From the NCBI GenBank assembly GCA_963555775.3, contig CAUVWY020000010.1, positions 620,001 through 684,000 on the forward strand: a stretch of 64,000 nucleotides of DNA. The letters are read 5' to 3'. Each line of letters starts with the position of its first letter. Position 1 is the stretch's first letter. Both the position numbers and the translations under genes were made by a program. This document shows positions 45,312-54,939 of the stretch, one piece after another. The notes beneath the pieces were generated by a model. The model had not been told where the DNA came from. It saw nothing but the letters and a program-made list of their open reading frames with translations, and did no database searches. Source of the DNA: JAJEDW01 sp963555775 (GTDB lineage Bacteria; Acidobacteriota; Terriglobia; 20CM-2-55-15).

Positions 45312-46142
45312 ATGCTGAACAACACGGAGCAACACATGCAGCATCACCATTCATTCCCGAAGAAACTCGCGAGCGCCCTCGCGGTGGCCTGCCTCATCGG
45401 TGCGCAGTACGCCTGCCAGCCGGACACAGAGGACCGGATGGCCGCACAGCAGGCGCAGGGCGCCCGTGAAGGCGAAGTTCACTGGAGCCATGAAGGCGAT
45501 ACCGGCCCCGACAGATGGGGCCGGCTGGACCCGTCCTTCGCGGTCTGTGACAGCGGCGTGCAGCAATCTCCCATCGACCTGACGGGTGCGATTCCCGCAA
45601 GCGGGGGCAGCCTGGAAATCCAGTGGCAGCCCTCGGACGCGCAGGTGGTGGACAACGGGCACACCATTCAGGTCAACCAGGCGGCCGGGAGTTCCATCAC
45701 CCTGGAGAGCCGACAGTTCTCGCTCCTGCAGTTCCACTTCCATCTACCCAGCGAGCATACCGTCGAGGGGGAGAGTTCTCCGATGGAGGTGCACTTCGTG
45801 CATCAGGCCGAGGAAGGTGATCTTGCGGTGATCGGGGTCTTCATGGATGCCGGCGAGGCGCACCCGGCCATCCAGAGCATCTGGGATGCCATACCCGGTG
45901 TCGACGAGGCGCCTGCATCGCTTGCCGGTGTCGATCCAAACGCTTTCCTGCCCGAAGGACGCGGCTCCTTCCGGTACGCCGGCTCCCTGACCACGCCGCC
46001 CTGTTCCGAGGTGGTCAGCTGGGTGGTGATGACCGAGTCGATCTCCGTTTCCCAGGCGCAGGTCGATGGCTTCGCGGCGCTGTATCCCAGGAACGCGCGT
46101 CCGGTTCAGCCGCTCCATCGGCGGTTCATTCTGTCGAGGTAG
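45312..46142 (+). CDS. Alpha-type carbonic anhydrase, exported
   Basis: 276 residues from the ATG at 45312 (a start inside the repeat at 45288 is less likely). Signal sequence to about residue 35; a Cys in AQYACQPD could be a lipid anchor, though the lipobox is imperfect. Alpha-CA hallmarks: GPDRWGRLDPSFAVCDSGVQQSPIDL, zinc ligands in QFHFHLPSEH and MEVHFVHQ, and LTTPPCSEVVSWVV. It interconverts CO2 and bicarbonate in the periplasm. The gene is the only cargo between repeat copies A and B. Confidence 0.93.
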   Translation: MLNNTEQHMQHHHSFPKKLASALAVACLIGAQYACQPDTEDRMAAQQAQGAREGEVHWSHEGDTGPDRWGRLDPSFAVCDSGVQQSPIDLTGAIPASGGSLEIQWQPSDAQVVDNGHTIQVNQAAGSSITLESRQFSLLQFHFHLPSEHTVEGESSPMEVHFVHQAEEGDLAVIGVFMDAGEAHPAIQSIWDAIPGVDEAPASLAGVDPNAFLPEGRGSFRYAGSLTTPPCSEVVSWVVMTESISVSQAQVDGFAALYPRNARPVQPLHRRFILSR

Positions 46143-46152
46143 CGGCGGGTGA

Positions 46153-46263
46153 GCGGATAAGTAAAATAAGCGGGCTTCGCAGTACAGGGACTGGCAAGAC
46201 GCACGACCGGAATGTCGCCGTTGCGGTGTTATGTTGAGCCGGAGGGCGCCAGGACGGGAGAAT
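46153..46263 (+). repeat. Interspersed repeat, copy B
   Basis: About 111 bp, nearly identical to copies A and C, starting 10 bp after the carbonic anhydrase stop. It continues directly into a fragment of another gene. Confidence 0.9.
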
Positions 46264-46390
46264 CACGACAAAAGATCGTTGAATTCTTCGATCGCGAAAT
46301 CTATGGCCGAGTTCCCGAGGGCACACCGGACGTCGACTGGGACAACACGGCGACGGCGCGCGCGGAAATCGGAGCGGTTCCCGTAATCCA
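46264..46390 (+). pseudogene. Fragment of an alpha/beta-hydrolase (esterase) gene
   Basis: About 42 codons reading SRQKIVEFFDREIYGRVPEG, the N-terminal pattern of acetylxylan/glucuronoyl-esterase-like hydrolases. It has no start of its own, begins at repeat copy B and is lost within about 130 bp at the joint with the autotransporter frame. Confidence 0.5.
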
Positions 46391-46396
46391 GCCTCG

Positions 46397-48019
46397 ATGT
46401 TCGGCCGTGCCGACGAGAGCGTCGTCAACAGCAACACGATCAGCTATGCCATCTGTCCCGCGTCGGGATGCGCGAGCGTGGCGGATGCCGACGACGGACC
46501 CGATCCGGAATCCCGTGCCGTGGCCATGAAGTACGCCCTCGCCGGGTTCGGCCGCGCCGTGGGCGGCAACGTGATCGAGATGGTCGGACAACGCGGCGCC
46601 ATGAGGGACATCGAACTCGTCGAATCGTACGTTGCGGTCGGCGGACGGAGGCTGGATCTGGACACGCTCGGCTTCGGCGAAGGCGATGGCGGAGGGTTGT
46701 CCGGCTGGGTCACCAGCGCCTTGGACTTCGTCGGCATCGATCTCGACAGCGATCAGGGCCTGTTCTCGGAAGCCGCGCAGGCGGCGGGGATATCGTCCGG
46801 CCGGCTGAATCTGAATCTATTGCCGGACGTGGGCGATCTGCTGCGCGGCAGTTCATTCGAGATGCCGTTCGGCGGCGGGAGCAACGGCGCCCCGAGCCGA
46901 TGGACGCTGTGGGGCGTTGGCGGCGACATGTCCGCGTTTTCGGGTCGGCCCGAGGACCGGTTCTCGATGGACGGCGAGGTGTTCGCTGGTCGTCTGGGTC
47001 TGGATTACCGCGTCAACGATACCCTGCTGGCGGGGACCATCGTCAGCCACAGCAGCGGGGAGGTGGACTATCGCTTCAGCGGACCTGCCGGCGACGACGG
47101 CGGGGTCCGCATGGACCTCACCAGTGCGCATCCGTATGTGCACTGGGAACCCATGTCCGGGCTCAGCGTCTGGGGTTCGGTAGGCTTCGGGCGCGGCAGC
47201 GCCACACTTGCGGACGACAAGGGCGAGGCCGAGACCGGCATTGCCATGCGCATGTTCGCCGCGGGTTCGCGTCGGGAACTCATGTCGGTGGGTCGCATCG
47301 ACCTGGCTGTCAAAGCCGATGCGTTCCTGATCCAGATGCAGTCCGATGAGCATGAGTACCTGCCCGGCGTGGGCGCGGACACTTCGAGGCTACGACTGGC
47401 GCTCGAAGGCAGCCGAAGCTTCGCGTTCGCAAACGGATCCTCGCTGACCGGAAGCCTCGAGCTCGGCGGTCTCGCGGACGGAGGCGATGCCGAAACAGGC
47501 GCCGGTGCCGAGTTGGGTATGGGCATCGCCTACAGGCATCCGGCCGGATTGGACATCCATGCCCGTGGCCATGTCCTGCTTGCCCATGAGGACAGCGAGT
47601 TTGAGCAATGGGGTGCCGGCCTGACGGTCAACTTCGACTGGGGGGCGCAAGGCGAGGGCCTGTTCTTCGCGTTCGCGCCGACCTGGGGCACCCCATCCAC
47701 CGGAGCGGAGGGCATGTGGAGCAGTACGCGGGCGGCGCAAGCCTTGCTTTCCACCGGTGGAGCGGAACTCGGTATGAACCTGGACACGCGGGTCGGCTAC
47801 GGGATGAACCTGTCCAACGGCAAAGGCCTGCTGACGCTGTTCAGCGAGATGGGCAAGCCGAATGGCGGACCGGCGCACTTGCGTGTGGGAACTCAACTCG
47901 GGCGGCTCCAAACCAAGGGGTCGCAGCTGACTCTCGAGCTTTATGGCGAGCGCATCAGCCCCATTCTGGACGAAGAACCGGCGTACGGAATCGTGCTCAA
48001 CGCTGGCGGACGCTTCTGA
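46397..48019 (+). CDS. Autotransporter beta-domain protein, probably 5'-truncated
   Basis: 540 residues from the ATG at 46397. About 180 residues of non-repetitive sequence lead into a barrel of roughly 300 residues (WTLWGVGGDMSAFSGRP, AGRLGLDYRVNDTLLAGTIVSHSSGEVDYRF, ending GIVLNAGGRF), the layout of type V autotransporter translocators. No signal peptide is present, and upstream is the joined esterase fragment, so the passenger and signal are missing. The protein probably cannot reach the outer membrane. Confidence 0.7.
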   Translation: MFGRADESVVNSNTISYAICPASGCASVADADDGPDPESRAVAMKYALAGFGRAVGGNVIEMVGQRGAMRDIELVESYVAVGGRRLDLDTLGFGEGDGGGLSGWVTSALDFVGIDLDSDQGLFSEAAQAAGISSGRLNLNLLPDVGDLLRGSSFEMPFGGGSNGAPSRWTLWGVGGDMSAFSGRPEDRFSMDGEVFAGRLGLDYRVNDTLLAGTIVSHSSGEVDYRFSGPAGDDGGVRMDLTSAHPYVHWEPMSGLSVWGSVGFGRGSATLADDKGEAETGIAMRMFAAGSRRELMSVGRIDLAVKADAFLIQMQSDEHEYLPGVGADTSRLRLALEGSRSFAFANGSSLTGSLELGGLADGGDAETGAGAELGMGIAYRHPAGLDIHARGHVLLAHEDSEFEQWGAGLTVNFDWGAQGEGLFFAFAPTWGTPSTGAEGMWSSTRAAQALLSTGGAELGMNLDTRVGYGMNLSNGKGLLTLFSEMGKPNGGPAHLRVGTQLGRLQTKGSQLTLELYGERISPILDEEPAYGIVLNAGGRF

Positions 48020-48211
48020 TCGATCTCTCAAGGAACTGCTGCATCTCCTTCGCGGCAATTTCCACTCGGCTCCGCTCTGGGAAGCCGCCGTTCGCCGTAG
48101 CTTAAGCAACGTCGACCCCGGTTGCGGGGAAAGAGTAGACGGCGACTGGTCGCTTGGGCGTAGAATCCCGGAAACACCAGGAGCACTGGACATCCAGGAG
48201 GAGATCGGAAA

Positions 48212-49408
48212 TTGATTGCGAAAGTTATCACGGGCGTGTCGGCGCTTGCGTTGACAGCAACACTTCTGTCTACGCCGGCAGTGCAGGCGCAGGTGACAGC
48301 CGAACTGCAGCAGACAATCGAGGCGCGGCAGCCACCGCCGGGTATAGAGCCGCTGCCGGTCGATCTCTTCACGACCAGGGACTTCTACCTCGATTTCGAG
48401 TACTGGGAGGATCCGCGCTACACGCGGTGCAACTCGCCAGAGCGAATCGGCGATATGTGGGTTGACAATACCGTTGGCGAGTGGGGGGACTGCGAAAACG
48501 GGCTCTCGGTGGAAGAGTTGATGAGTTCGTATCCGTACAAGACAGCGGAAGAGCACTACAACGGGCTGATGGCGGAAGCGACGGCGAATGGCGGACCGAC
48601 GATCTACGATCGCGACAACCCGCCGCCGGCCTGGGACGGCTACTACAATTCCCGCACGCGCCAGCAAGAGCAGTGGACCTTCGGAAACAACGTCCAGTCC
48701 GGGACGTTGATGCAGATGCTGACGCCGGAATATCAGCAGCGGTTTACCCAGTCGCTCTATCACGTTGCGATCAGCAACTCGCCGCAGTGGATGTCATCGA
48801 CCTGCTACCCGGAAGGCATGATCCGCTGGTGGGCCCAGGGCATTCGCGACATCCAGGTCTCGGTGACCCAACACCACGTGCAACTCCTCTCCGGCACGGC
48901 GATGAACATACTCCGTCAGATCCTCATTGGTCAGGAGCACAAAACCCTGATCTCGCAGTGGTACGGGGAGTCGGTCGCCTTCTGGGACGAGGAGACGCTC
49001 GTCGTGTGGACGGACAACGTGCAAGGCTGGTGGATGTCCCACGCGTTGCCTGAGTTCAGCAGTGACTTCGAGGCGATTGAGATCTACACGCGTGACGAGG
49101 AACGCAACATCCACCTCGAAGTCACCCTGTATGACCCGGTGGCATACGTCACTCCGATGCGCCTCGATGTGATCTACACCTATCGCGACGGACCGGATTC
49201 CGACGTGCGCTATCAGTGGAAAGAGTGCCAGCGGAACCTCTGGAACATCGACGGTCGACTTCAACCGGTGAGGACCGGTACCGTCATCGAATTCCACATC
49301 CCCGACTGGTACGACCGGCCATGGGCGCGGGTCTGGGAGGAATATTTCGAGGAGGGCATGGCGCGTCCCGAGGTTGAGAACGATATATTCGATTTTTCCA
49401 GGAACTAG
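48212..49408 (+). CDS. Exported protein of unknown function
   Basis: 398 residues from a TTG at 48212 with AGGAGG 9 bases upstream. Signal peptide about 1-27 (ALALTATLLSTPAVQAQ). The middle has VAFWDEETLVVWTDN, similar in arrangement to exported proteins whose signature is GHWEGDTLVVETTNF; aromatic-rich beta structure is likely. These proteins are frequent near cytochrome c and DUF6152 genes, as seen at 51.8-53.3 kb. Function unknown. Confidence 0.6.
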   Translation: MIAKVITGVSALALTATLLSTPAVQAQVTAELQQTIEARQPPPGIEPLPVDLFTTRDFYLDFEYWEDPRYTRCNSPERIGDMWVDNTVGEWGDCENGLSVEELMSSYPYKTAEEHYNGLMAEATANGGPTIYDRDNPPPAWDGYYNSRTRQQEQWTFGNNVQSGTLMQMLTPEYQQRFTQSLYHVAISNSPQWMSSTCYPEGMIRWWAQGIRDIQVSVTQHHVQLLSGTAMNILRQILIGQEHKTLISQWYGESVAFWDEETLVVWTDNVQGWWMSHALPEFSSDFEAIEIYTRDEERNIHLEVTLYDPVAYVTPMRLDVIYTYRDGPDSDVRYQWKECQRNLWNIDGRLQPVRTGTVIEFHIPDWYDRPWARVWEEYFEEGMARPEVENDIFDFSRN

Positions 49409-49495
49409 CCGCCCAGGTTGACCGCTACCTGCACGGTGCTGGCGCGCGACGCGATCCGCCTGTACTTCGAAGTAGTCAAATAGAGGGGAGACGAT

Positions 49496-51040
49496 ATGGA
49501 TGGCAGGACTTTGCAGCTGAGCCCGTCACGCGGTTCGAAGCTTCTGATTGCGGTGGCCGTGTGTCTCACCGTTTCTCAGGTGTCCGCCCAGAGTGATGAC
49601 GCCGCCCGTGACCTGCTCTTGCGCGCTGCCGAAGCGATGGGCGGTCACGATCGCCTGCAGCAACTCGATAATCTCGTCATGACGGGCTTCGGGCAGCGCT
49701 ATGCCGCCAACGGTATGCTCAGTGCTGACCCGAAAGCGCCGCCCAAGTGGGTCGTCGTCGCGGATGCCGAGCGTATTTTCGATCTGCGCAACGAAAGAGC
49801 GCTCAATCGGGAACGAAATGACAACATGTTTCCGTTCGCGGCCCGATTCGGCCATGCGATGAACCGGTCGAACCAGCTCCAGACCGGCGCGACGATGCTC
49901 GATCATCCGCTGCCTGCGGTGCTCGAGGCGCTCGACGAGGAAACAACGCTCGGGTCTGTTCAGGTCGAGGACGGCATAGCCGTGGTCGAGTTTACGATCG
50001 AGGACGGCACGACCCTGTGGATCGGGATCGACACGCAGACCGATCTGCCTTACTGGACGCGCCGGATCACGGGGGACACGACACTCGGCGATCTGACTCG
50101 TACGACCTGGTTCACCGGTTACCTGCCGCATGACGGTGTCTGGCTGCCGACCGGCATCATGGAGGAGATCGATTGGCGCGATCAGACGACGCTGATGTTT
50201 CAGGTCGATTCCTACCGTCTCGACGTCGCCGAGTTGCCCGAGTTCCCGGAGCCTTCGCTTTCGCCGCCGCCTCAAGAGCCCAACGTCGTCGTCACAGCGA
50301 TAAGTGATGGCGTATGGGACGTCGCCGTCTTGCGCGGTGAACGGCGTGACGGCGGTGCCGTCATCGAGTTCAGCGATCATCTGGTGATGTTCGAGCCCTA
50401 TGGCAGCGAAGCGGCCACGCTTGCGCGTATCGATGCGGCGAATCGGCTCGTCACAGGCAAGGAAGTCACAGCCGTTGTCGTCAGCCATCATCATGCGGAC
50501 CACGCGGGAGGTGTGCGCGCTGTCGCCTCGCGCGGCATCACGATCATTGGGCAGCGCAGGACACGGGCATTGTTCGAAGAGTGGGTCGCGCGTCCGGCAG
50601 TGCTGTTTCCCGATGAACTGGCCGCCAATCCGCAACCTTTGAAATTCCAGGCCGTCGACGAGCATCTCGTGCTTGAAGACTCGATGCGGCGTCTCGATGT
50701 TTATCACGTTGTTGGCCACATGCACATGTCGGATGCGCTGTTCGCCTACCTGCCCGAAGAGCGCATCATCATGGAAGGCGACTTCACGGACGAGTCCTGG
50801 GACTTCAACTGGTGGGCAGGTGCGATGCAGGCCAACATCGATCGCTATGATCTCGACCCGGAACTGGACATACCGGTTCATGGTTCGGTTGCGACCGTCG
50901 AGGAGAAGCTCGCAAGAACGGCGGAACAGGTCGCCAATGCCCAGGCGTTTTGCGCCTCGCTCGCAGAAAATGGCAGGCACCTGCTCGGTTGTCCCGTTCA
51001 ACACTCGACGGGAGGGCCGCAAGTTTTGCGACCTCGATAA
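49496..51040 (+). CDS. Exported metallo-beta-lactamase-fold hydrolase
   Basis: 514 residues from an ATG with GGGAG 6 bases upstream; signal peptide about 1-32. Residues 35-260 form an N-terminal domain of the outer-membrane-lipoprotein-sorting-like type. The C-terminal half is a metallo-beta-lactamase fold with VSHHHADHAGG, a later His in VVGHMHMSD, Asp in IIMEGD and a final His in IPVHGS. Both zinc sites appear complete. Probably a periplasmic hydrolase; substrate unknown. Confidence 0.8.
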   Translation: MDGRTLQLSPSRGSKLLIAVAVCLTVSQVSAQSDDAARDLLLRAAEAMGGHDRLQQLDNLVMTGFGQRYAANGMLSADPKAPPKWVVVADAERIFDLRNERALNRERNDNMFPFAARFGHAMNRSNQLQTGATMLDHPLPAVLEALDEETTLGSVQVEDGIAVVEFTIEDGTTLWIGIDTQTDLPYWTRRITGDTTLGDLTRTTWFTGYLPHDGVWLPTGIMEEIDWRDQTTLMFQVDSYRLDVAELPEFPEPSLSPPPQEPNVVVTAISDGVWDVAVLRGERRDGGAVIEFSDHLVMFEPYGSEAATLARIDAANRLVTGKEVTAVVVSHHHADHAGGVRAVASRGITIIGQRRTRALFEEWVARPAVLFPDELAANPQPLKFQAVDEHLVLEDSMRRLDVYHVVGHMHMSDALFAYLPEERIIMEGDFTDESWDFNWWAGAMQANIDRYDLDPELDIPVHGSVATVEEKLARTAEQVANAQAFCASLAENGRHLLGCPVQHSTGGPQVLRPR

Positions 51041-51305
51041 ATCGCCGCGCTCGCCGAGCGTGTGGCCCGCCTGAAGGGCGTTCGATCTGATCTAGTCAAT
51101 CGGCTTGCGCGTCAGCGATAATTTCGCCTGCGAAAATCTCTGCGAACCTCAGGCCTCGTTACCGCCGAATAAGAAAACCAATTGATGGGTTACGCGGCCG
51201 CTCCCCGGTACACACTTCAATGAGGGGGGACTTTTCTCTCAGGGAGACGTTCGCAATCGCGCTGCGCCCGCGTGTAGGCGCTTTGGAGACGAAAGGAGAT
51301 CGGTC

Positions 51306-51707
51306 GTGCCGATGAAACGCCAGTTTTCGATTATCGTGTGGTCCGCGATTTTAGGGTTCGCAATCCCGGTAGGGGCCCAGGAACTGCCGATCGAGCCAAC
51401 GATCGTCGAGGAACGACCGGTTGTACTCGTTCCGTTCGGCGCATCGGAGTTTTCAGGCGTCGCCATGTCGGGCGGAGTCAGCATCCGCGTAACGACGGAT
51501 GAGGGGCTGCGCAAGTACCGGGCGACGTACGAGGGCCTCATATACACGGCACACGAGGACGCATCGGGTCCTGCAACGCGACTCGCGTTCGACCCGACAG
51601 AACGCCGCTTTCAGGTCGTATCCTCAACCATCAGAGTCGAACTGTACGACTACGACAGTCTCGATTCGATCATCCGCGAACAGGGCGCGGTGTTCGGCCA
51701 GGCGTAG
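51306..51707 (+). CDS. Small exported protein, 3' end formed by repeat copy C
   Basis: 133 residues with a signal peptide (about 1-25, ending VGAQ). The mature part has no family I recognise. The TAG stop is at the first base of repeat copy C, so the original C-terminus may be lost. Confidence 0.5.
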   Translation: MPMKRQFSIIVWSAILGFAIPVGAQELPIEPTIVEERPVVLVPFGASEFSGVAMSGGVSIRVTTDEGLRKYRATYEGLIYTAHEDASGPATRLAFDPTERRFQVVSSTIRVELYDYDSLDSIIREQGAVFGQA

Positions 51708-51817
51708 CGGATAAGTAAAATAAGCGGGCTTCGCAGTACAGGGACTGGCAAGACGCACGACCGGAATGTCGCCGTTGGGGTGTTATGTTGAAAGGGAGGG
51801 AGCCAGGACGGGAGAAT
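51707..51817 (+). repeat. Interspersed repeat, copy C
   Basis: Full-length copy, same orientation as A and B, with a few substitutions near its 3' end. It truncates the minus-strand cytochrome c gene on its right. Confidence 0.9.
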
Positions 51818-52118
51818 GCGATCCGGGGTCCTCGGGCGGCATCGTCGCCGCGATCAGGTCCATCAACTGGGCGACGGGCCGCGCGGCCCAGGTGTTCCTG
51901 AAGTTCGCCCCGGCCAGCTCGGGCGCCTCGAACGCGCCCTGGAGCCCGGCCAGGTGGCAACCGGCGCATCTGTCCGCGTAGATCGCGGCGCCGTCCAGCG
52001 CCTGTGCGGCCGTATACCCGGCATCGGCGTCCTACGCCATAACGGGCGCCGGCTCGATCAACGACATGCCGACGGCCGCGATCAACGCGGCCGTGAAGTA
52101 ACGGCGATCTCGATTCAT
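51818..52118 (-). pseudogene. Cytochrome c, nonsense-mutated and 3'-truncated
   Basis: The ATG at 52118 overlaps the DUF6152 stop (ATGA). It encodes a signal peptide ending PAPVMA, then an in-frame TAG, and then continues in the same frame with DADAGYTAAQALDGAAIYADRCAGCHLAGLQG, a c-type heme site (CAGCH). The TAG is where a Gln codon (CAG) would follow the cleavage site. The frame is cut at repeat copy C before the axial Met region. Confidence 0.75.
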
Positions 52119-52498
52119 GGGATCGGCGAGCCGTCTTCCCGTCTCAGGCCGCCCCGGACGAGAATGCCGTGGTAGTCCTCGGCCCGCGCCGGGTTGCCGC
52201 GGACGATGATGACCTCGCCGGGCGAAAACGTCTCGGGCGTATAGCCCTGCCGGCGCAGGGGGCCGGCCGCCGAGCCGCCGAAGCTGACGTCCCATTCCTC
52301 CAACGCACCGTTCTCGCTCTCCACCTCGACGATCAGGAACGGATGCGGGTTGACCAGCCGCCATTCCTTGACGACGGCCATGATCTCCACGGTCTGGTCC
52401 TCGTGATAGATGTTGTTGGTGCTGTGGTGGGCCGATGCCGGCGCCGCGAGGAACCCCAAGCTCACACCGGCCAGGGCCAACAGCGTAACGAGCCTCAT
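52115..52498 (-). CDS. DUF6152-type exported protein
   Basis: 127 residues; signal peptide about 1-23 (ASAHH cleavage). The family pattern HHSTNNIYHEDQTVEI, EWRLVNPHPFLIVEV and VIIVRGNPAR is clear. Members are small periplasmic beta proteins, often next to cytochrome c genes; biochemical role unknown. Middle gene of a three-gene minus-strand operon. Confidence 0.8.
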   Translation of the reverse strand: MRLVTLLALAGVSLGFLAAPASAHHSTNNIYHEDQTVEIMAVVKEWRLVNPHPFLIVEVESENGALEEWDVSFGGSAAGPLRRQGYTPETFSPGEVIIVRGNPARAEDYHGILVRGGLRREDGSPIP

Positions 52499-52507
52499 GT
52501 CTGCCTC

Positions 52508-53254
52508 CTACGGTTGAATGCGGACCACATCAGGATCCTCGGGATAATCGGTCGGAAGCAGGCGCAGCGTCTGCCGCGCCGCTTCGAGCTGGCAGTCCCA
52601 GGGCAGATCCAGCGGCTGGTCGTCGGGCCGGGACCGGACGTCGAACACCCAGGGCTCCCGCAGGAAGAACGTGTCCTCGATCGTGACGTGGAGCCTCAAC
52701 GCGTCGCCCTCGCGGGAATACCGCTCGGTCACGCGTTTCTGGGTGGACGACGGCAGCTTGAAGTCGCTGTTCAGCCCCGTCGGGTCGAACGTGAACTTGG
52801 TGGTCACCACCACCAGCGCGCCGTCCTCGTAGCGCCCCGTCGCATATCCGTGGACGAAGTACTGGTTCCCCGCGGGCGCGGGATGTCCGTTGCCCTCCAG
52901 CCACACGGTCCTGACGACGTCGTCCTTGCCGTAGGTGAAGATCACCCGGTCCGGGAGCTGCTCGATCCGGTACGAGTACGGGTCGGTGAACATGTGCGGG
53001 ATCGTCATCGGCGCGCAGTCGTACTTGGGCGCCGCCACCTCGTCGAAAGCGTCCCGGAAGGCGCGCGCCCGGGCCGTCAGCCGCGCGTCGTCGGCCTCGA
53101 GCAGCATGCACCCGAAACCCGGTCCGTCGATGCACCGGCCCCAGGCCCAGACGCCGTTCAGGTCCGGGGCCTGGGCATACGCGGGCGGTCCCGACGCCGC
53201 CCATGCCATCGGGATCAGAACAAGCAGGCCAAAGGTCACGGCGTTTCGTTTCAC
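52508..53254 (-). CDS. Exported protein of unknown function, first gene of the DUF6152/cytochrome c operon
   Basis: 248 residues from a GTG at 53254 with GAGGAGGGG just upstream; the frame is open 36 codons further 5' without a better start. Signal peptide about 1-28 (PPAYAQAP). The mature part begins DLNGVWAWGRCIDGPGFGC and includes DVVRTVWLEGNGHPAPAG and GALVVVTTKF, the same general design as the 48212 protein family. It is followed after 9 bp by the DUF6152 gene. Confidence 0.65.
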   Translation of the reverse strand: MKRNAVTFGLLVLIPMAWAASGPPAYAQAPDLNGVWAWGRCIDGPGFGCMLLEADDARLTARARAFRDAFDEVAAPKYDCAPMTIPHMFTDPYSYRIEQLPDRVIFTYGKDDVVRTVWLEGNGHPAPAGNQYFVHGYATGRYEDGALVVVTTKFTFDPTGLNSDFKLPSSTQKRVTERYSREGDALRLHVTIEDTFFLREPWVFDVRSRPDDQPLDLPWDCQLEAARQTLRLLPTDYPEDPDVVRIQP

Positions 53255-53328
53255 GGGTCCCCTCCTCTCGATGTCGTCGGAACACCCCAAAGATATCAGA
53301 CGCGGCGCTCGTGTGCGGACACATAAAG

Positions 53329-53349
53329 AAAGGGCTTCCCTTGCGGGAA
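53329..53349. terminator. Intrinsic terminator hairpin, left part (split by IS21-B)
   Basis: Left arm AAAGGGCTTCCC, loop TTGC and the first bases GGGAA of the right arm. The rest of the right arm is at 55868-55879. Removing the IS and one copy of its target duplication restores a perfect 12-bp stem with a TTGC loop. It would have terminated the TonB receptor transcript on the minus strand. Confidence 0.75.
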
Positions 53350-53451
53350 TGATCAGCGACAATTAAAACTCCCGACCAACGACAATTAGAATTCCCGTTG
53401 CCTCAATAGAAATGTCACCGATTCAAGTTGTTGGTTTTGCAAGATGTTTGG

Positions 53452-54939
53452 ATGGTAACGGATCAGCAGGTGAGACGACTGATGAAGCTGACACGAAGCG
53501 AAGGGACCCTGGCCCAGGCAGCGTCGAAAGCAGGAATGGACGCAAAGACGGCCCGGAAGTACCGGGAGGTGAAGCAGCTGCCGAGCCAGATTGGGAAGGC
53601 TCATGGATGGCGAACCCGACCGGATCCGTTCGAAGAGGTATGGGGGGAGATCGAGGAGATCCTTCGGGCGCATCCGACGGTTCAGGCGAAGACGATGTTT
53701 GAGTATCTGGGGCGGAAGTACCCGGGCCGATTCCAGGAAGGTCAACTGCGGAGTTTGCAGCGGCGGTTCAAGCAGTGGCGGGCGCGATCGGGTCCGGAGC
53801 GGGAAGTGATGTTCCCTCAGGTGCATGATCCGGGGCGGCAATGCCAGAGTGACTTCACGCACATGAGCAGCCTGAACGTGACCATCGAGGGCCAGAAGTT
53901 CGAGCACCTGGCCTATCACTTCGTCCTGACCTATTCGAACTGGGAGACGGTGACGCTGTGTTTCTCCGAATCCTTCGAGAGCTTATCGGCCGGACTGCAG
54001 AACGCGTTGTGGCAGTTGGGTGGAGCGCCGGAAGAACATCGGACCGACAGCCTGTCGGCGGCAGTCAACAACCTGAAGGATCCGGATGAGTTTACGGCCC
54101 GCTATCAAGGATTGCTCGACCACTACGGTTTACGGGCGACGCACACCCAGGCCGGCAAGGCGAATGAGAACGGCGACGTCGAGCAGAGTCACTATCGATT
54201 CAAGACGGCGGTCGACCAGGAACTGATGCTGCGCGGAAGCCGGGACTTCGAGAGCCGGGACGCATACGAACAGTTTCTGGCGGGGTTGATCGACCGGCGC
54301 AACGCCGGTCGCAGCCAGCGGCTGGGTGAGGAACTCCGGCCTCTGCGGCAACTCCCGCTTCGACGACTGGACCATACGCATCGCATCCGGGCTCGCGTAT
54401 CCCGGGACAGCACGATCTGGGTGCGCAAGAACGTCTATTCGGTAGACAGCCGGTTGATCGGCGAACACGTGGAGGTCCGCCTGGATACGGAACGGCTGGA
54501 AGTCTGGTACGGCGGAAAGTGCGTCGAGCAGATGCCGCGACTGCGGGGATCGGGTAAGCACGCCATCGATTACCGGCACGTGATTCATTCCCTGGTCCGC
54601 AAACCGGGCGCCTTTCCACGCTACCGGTATCGGCAGGACATGTTTCCCCGGCTGTTGTTCCGTGTGACCTACGACTGGCTGCGGGAACACCATCCGGGGA
54701 CCGCGGACCGGCAGTATCTGAAGATCCTCGAGATGGCGGCCATGGACAGTGAGGAGCGGGTCCACGAAGCGCTGAGACATCGGATCGACAAGGACCTGCC
54801 GATCACAGTCCAAGCGGTGCGGGAGCACATCGACGCGGACACTCCGGCGCCTTCGCCCTGGCAGGTTCGGATCGCTCCACCCGAGATCCGACACTATGAC
54901 GCGTTACTGGATCCGGTCGAGGAGGAGGCATGGCTGTGA
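53452..54939 (+). CDS. istA: IS21-family transposase IstA
   Basis: 495 residues from the ATG at 53452 (MVTDQQVRRLMKL); the frame is open 8 codons further. Helix-turn-helix with GTLAQAASKAGMDAKTARKY; DDE core with QSDFTHM, a later Asp in EEHRTDSLSAAV and Glu in NENGDVEQSHYRF; SH3-like C-terminal region. It differs clearly from the istA of element A, so the two IS21 elements are not recent copies of each other. Its stop overlaps istB. Confidence 0.92.
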   Translation: MVTDQQVRRLMKLTRSEGTLAQAASKAGMDAKTARKYREVKQLPSQIGKAHGWRTRPDPFEEVWGEIEEILRAHPTVQAKTMFEYLGRKYPGRFQEGQLRSLQRRFKQWRARSGPEREVMFPQVHDPGRQCQSDFTHMSSLNVTIEGQKFEHLAYHFVLTYSNWETVTLCFSESFESLSAGLQNALWQLGGAPEEHRTDSLSAAVNNLKDPDEFTARYQGLLDHYGLRATHTQAGKANENGDVEQSHYRFKTAVDQELMLRGSRDFESRDAYEQFLAGLIDRRNAGRSQRLGEELRPLRQLPLRRLDHTHRIRARVSRDSTIWVRKNVYSVDSRLIGEHVEVRLDTERLEVWYGGKCVEQMPRLRGSGKHAIDYRHVIHSLVRKPGAFPRYRYRQDMFPRLLFRVTYDWLREHHPGTADRQYLKILEMAAMDSEERVHEALRHRIDKDLPITVQAVREHIDADTPAPSPWQVRIAPPEIRHYDALLDPVEEEAWL

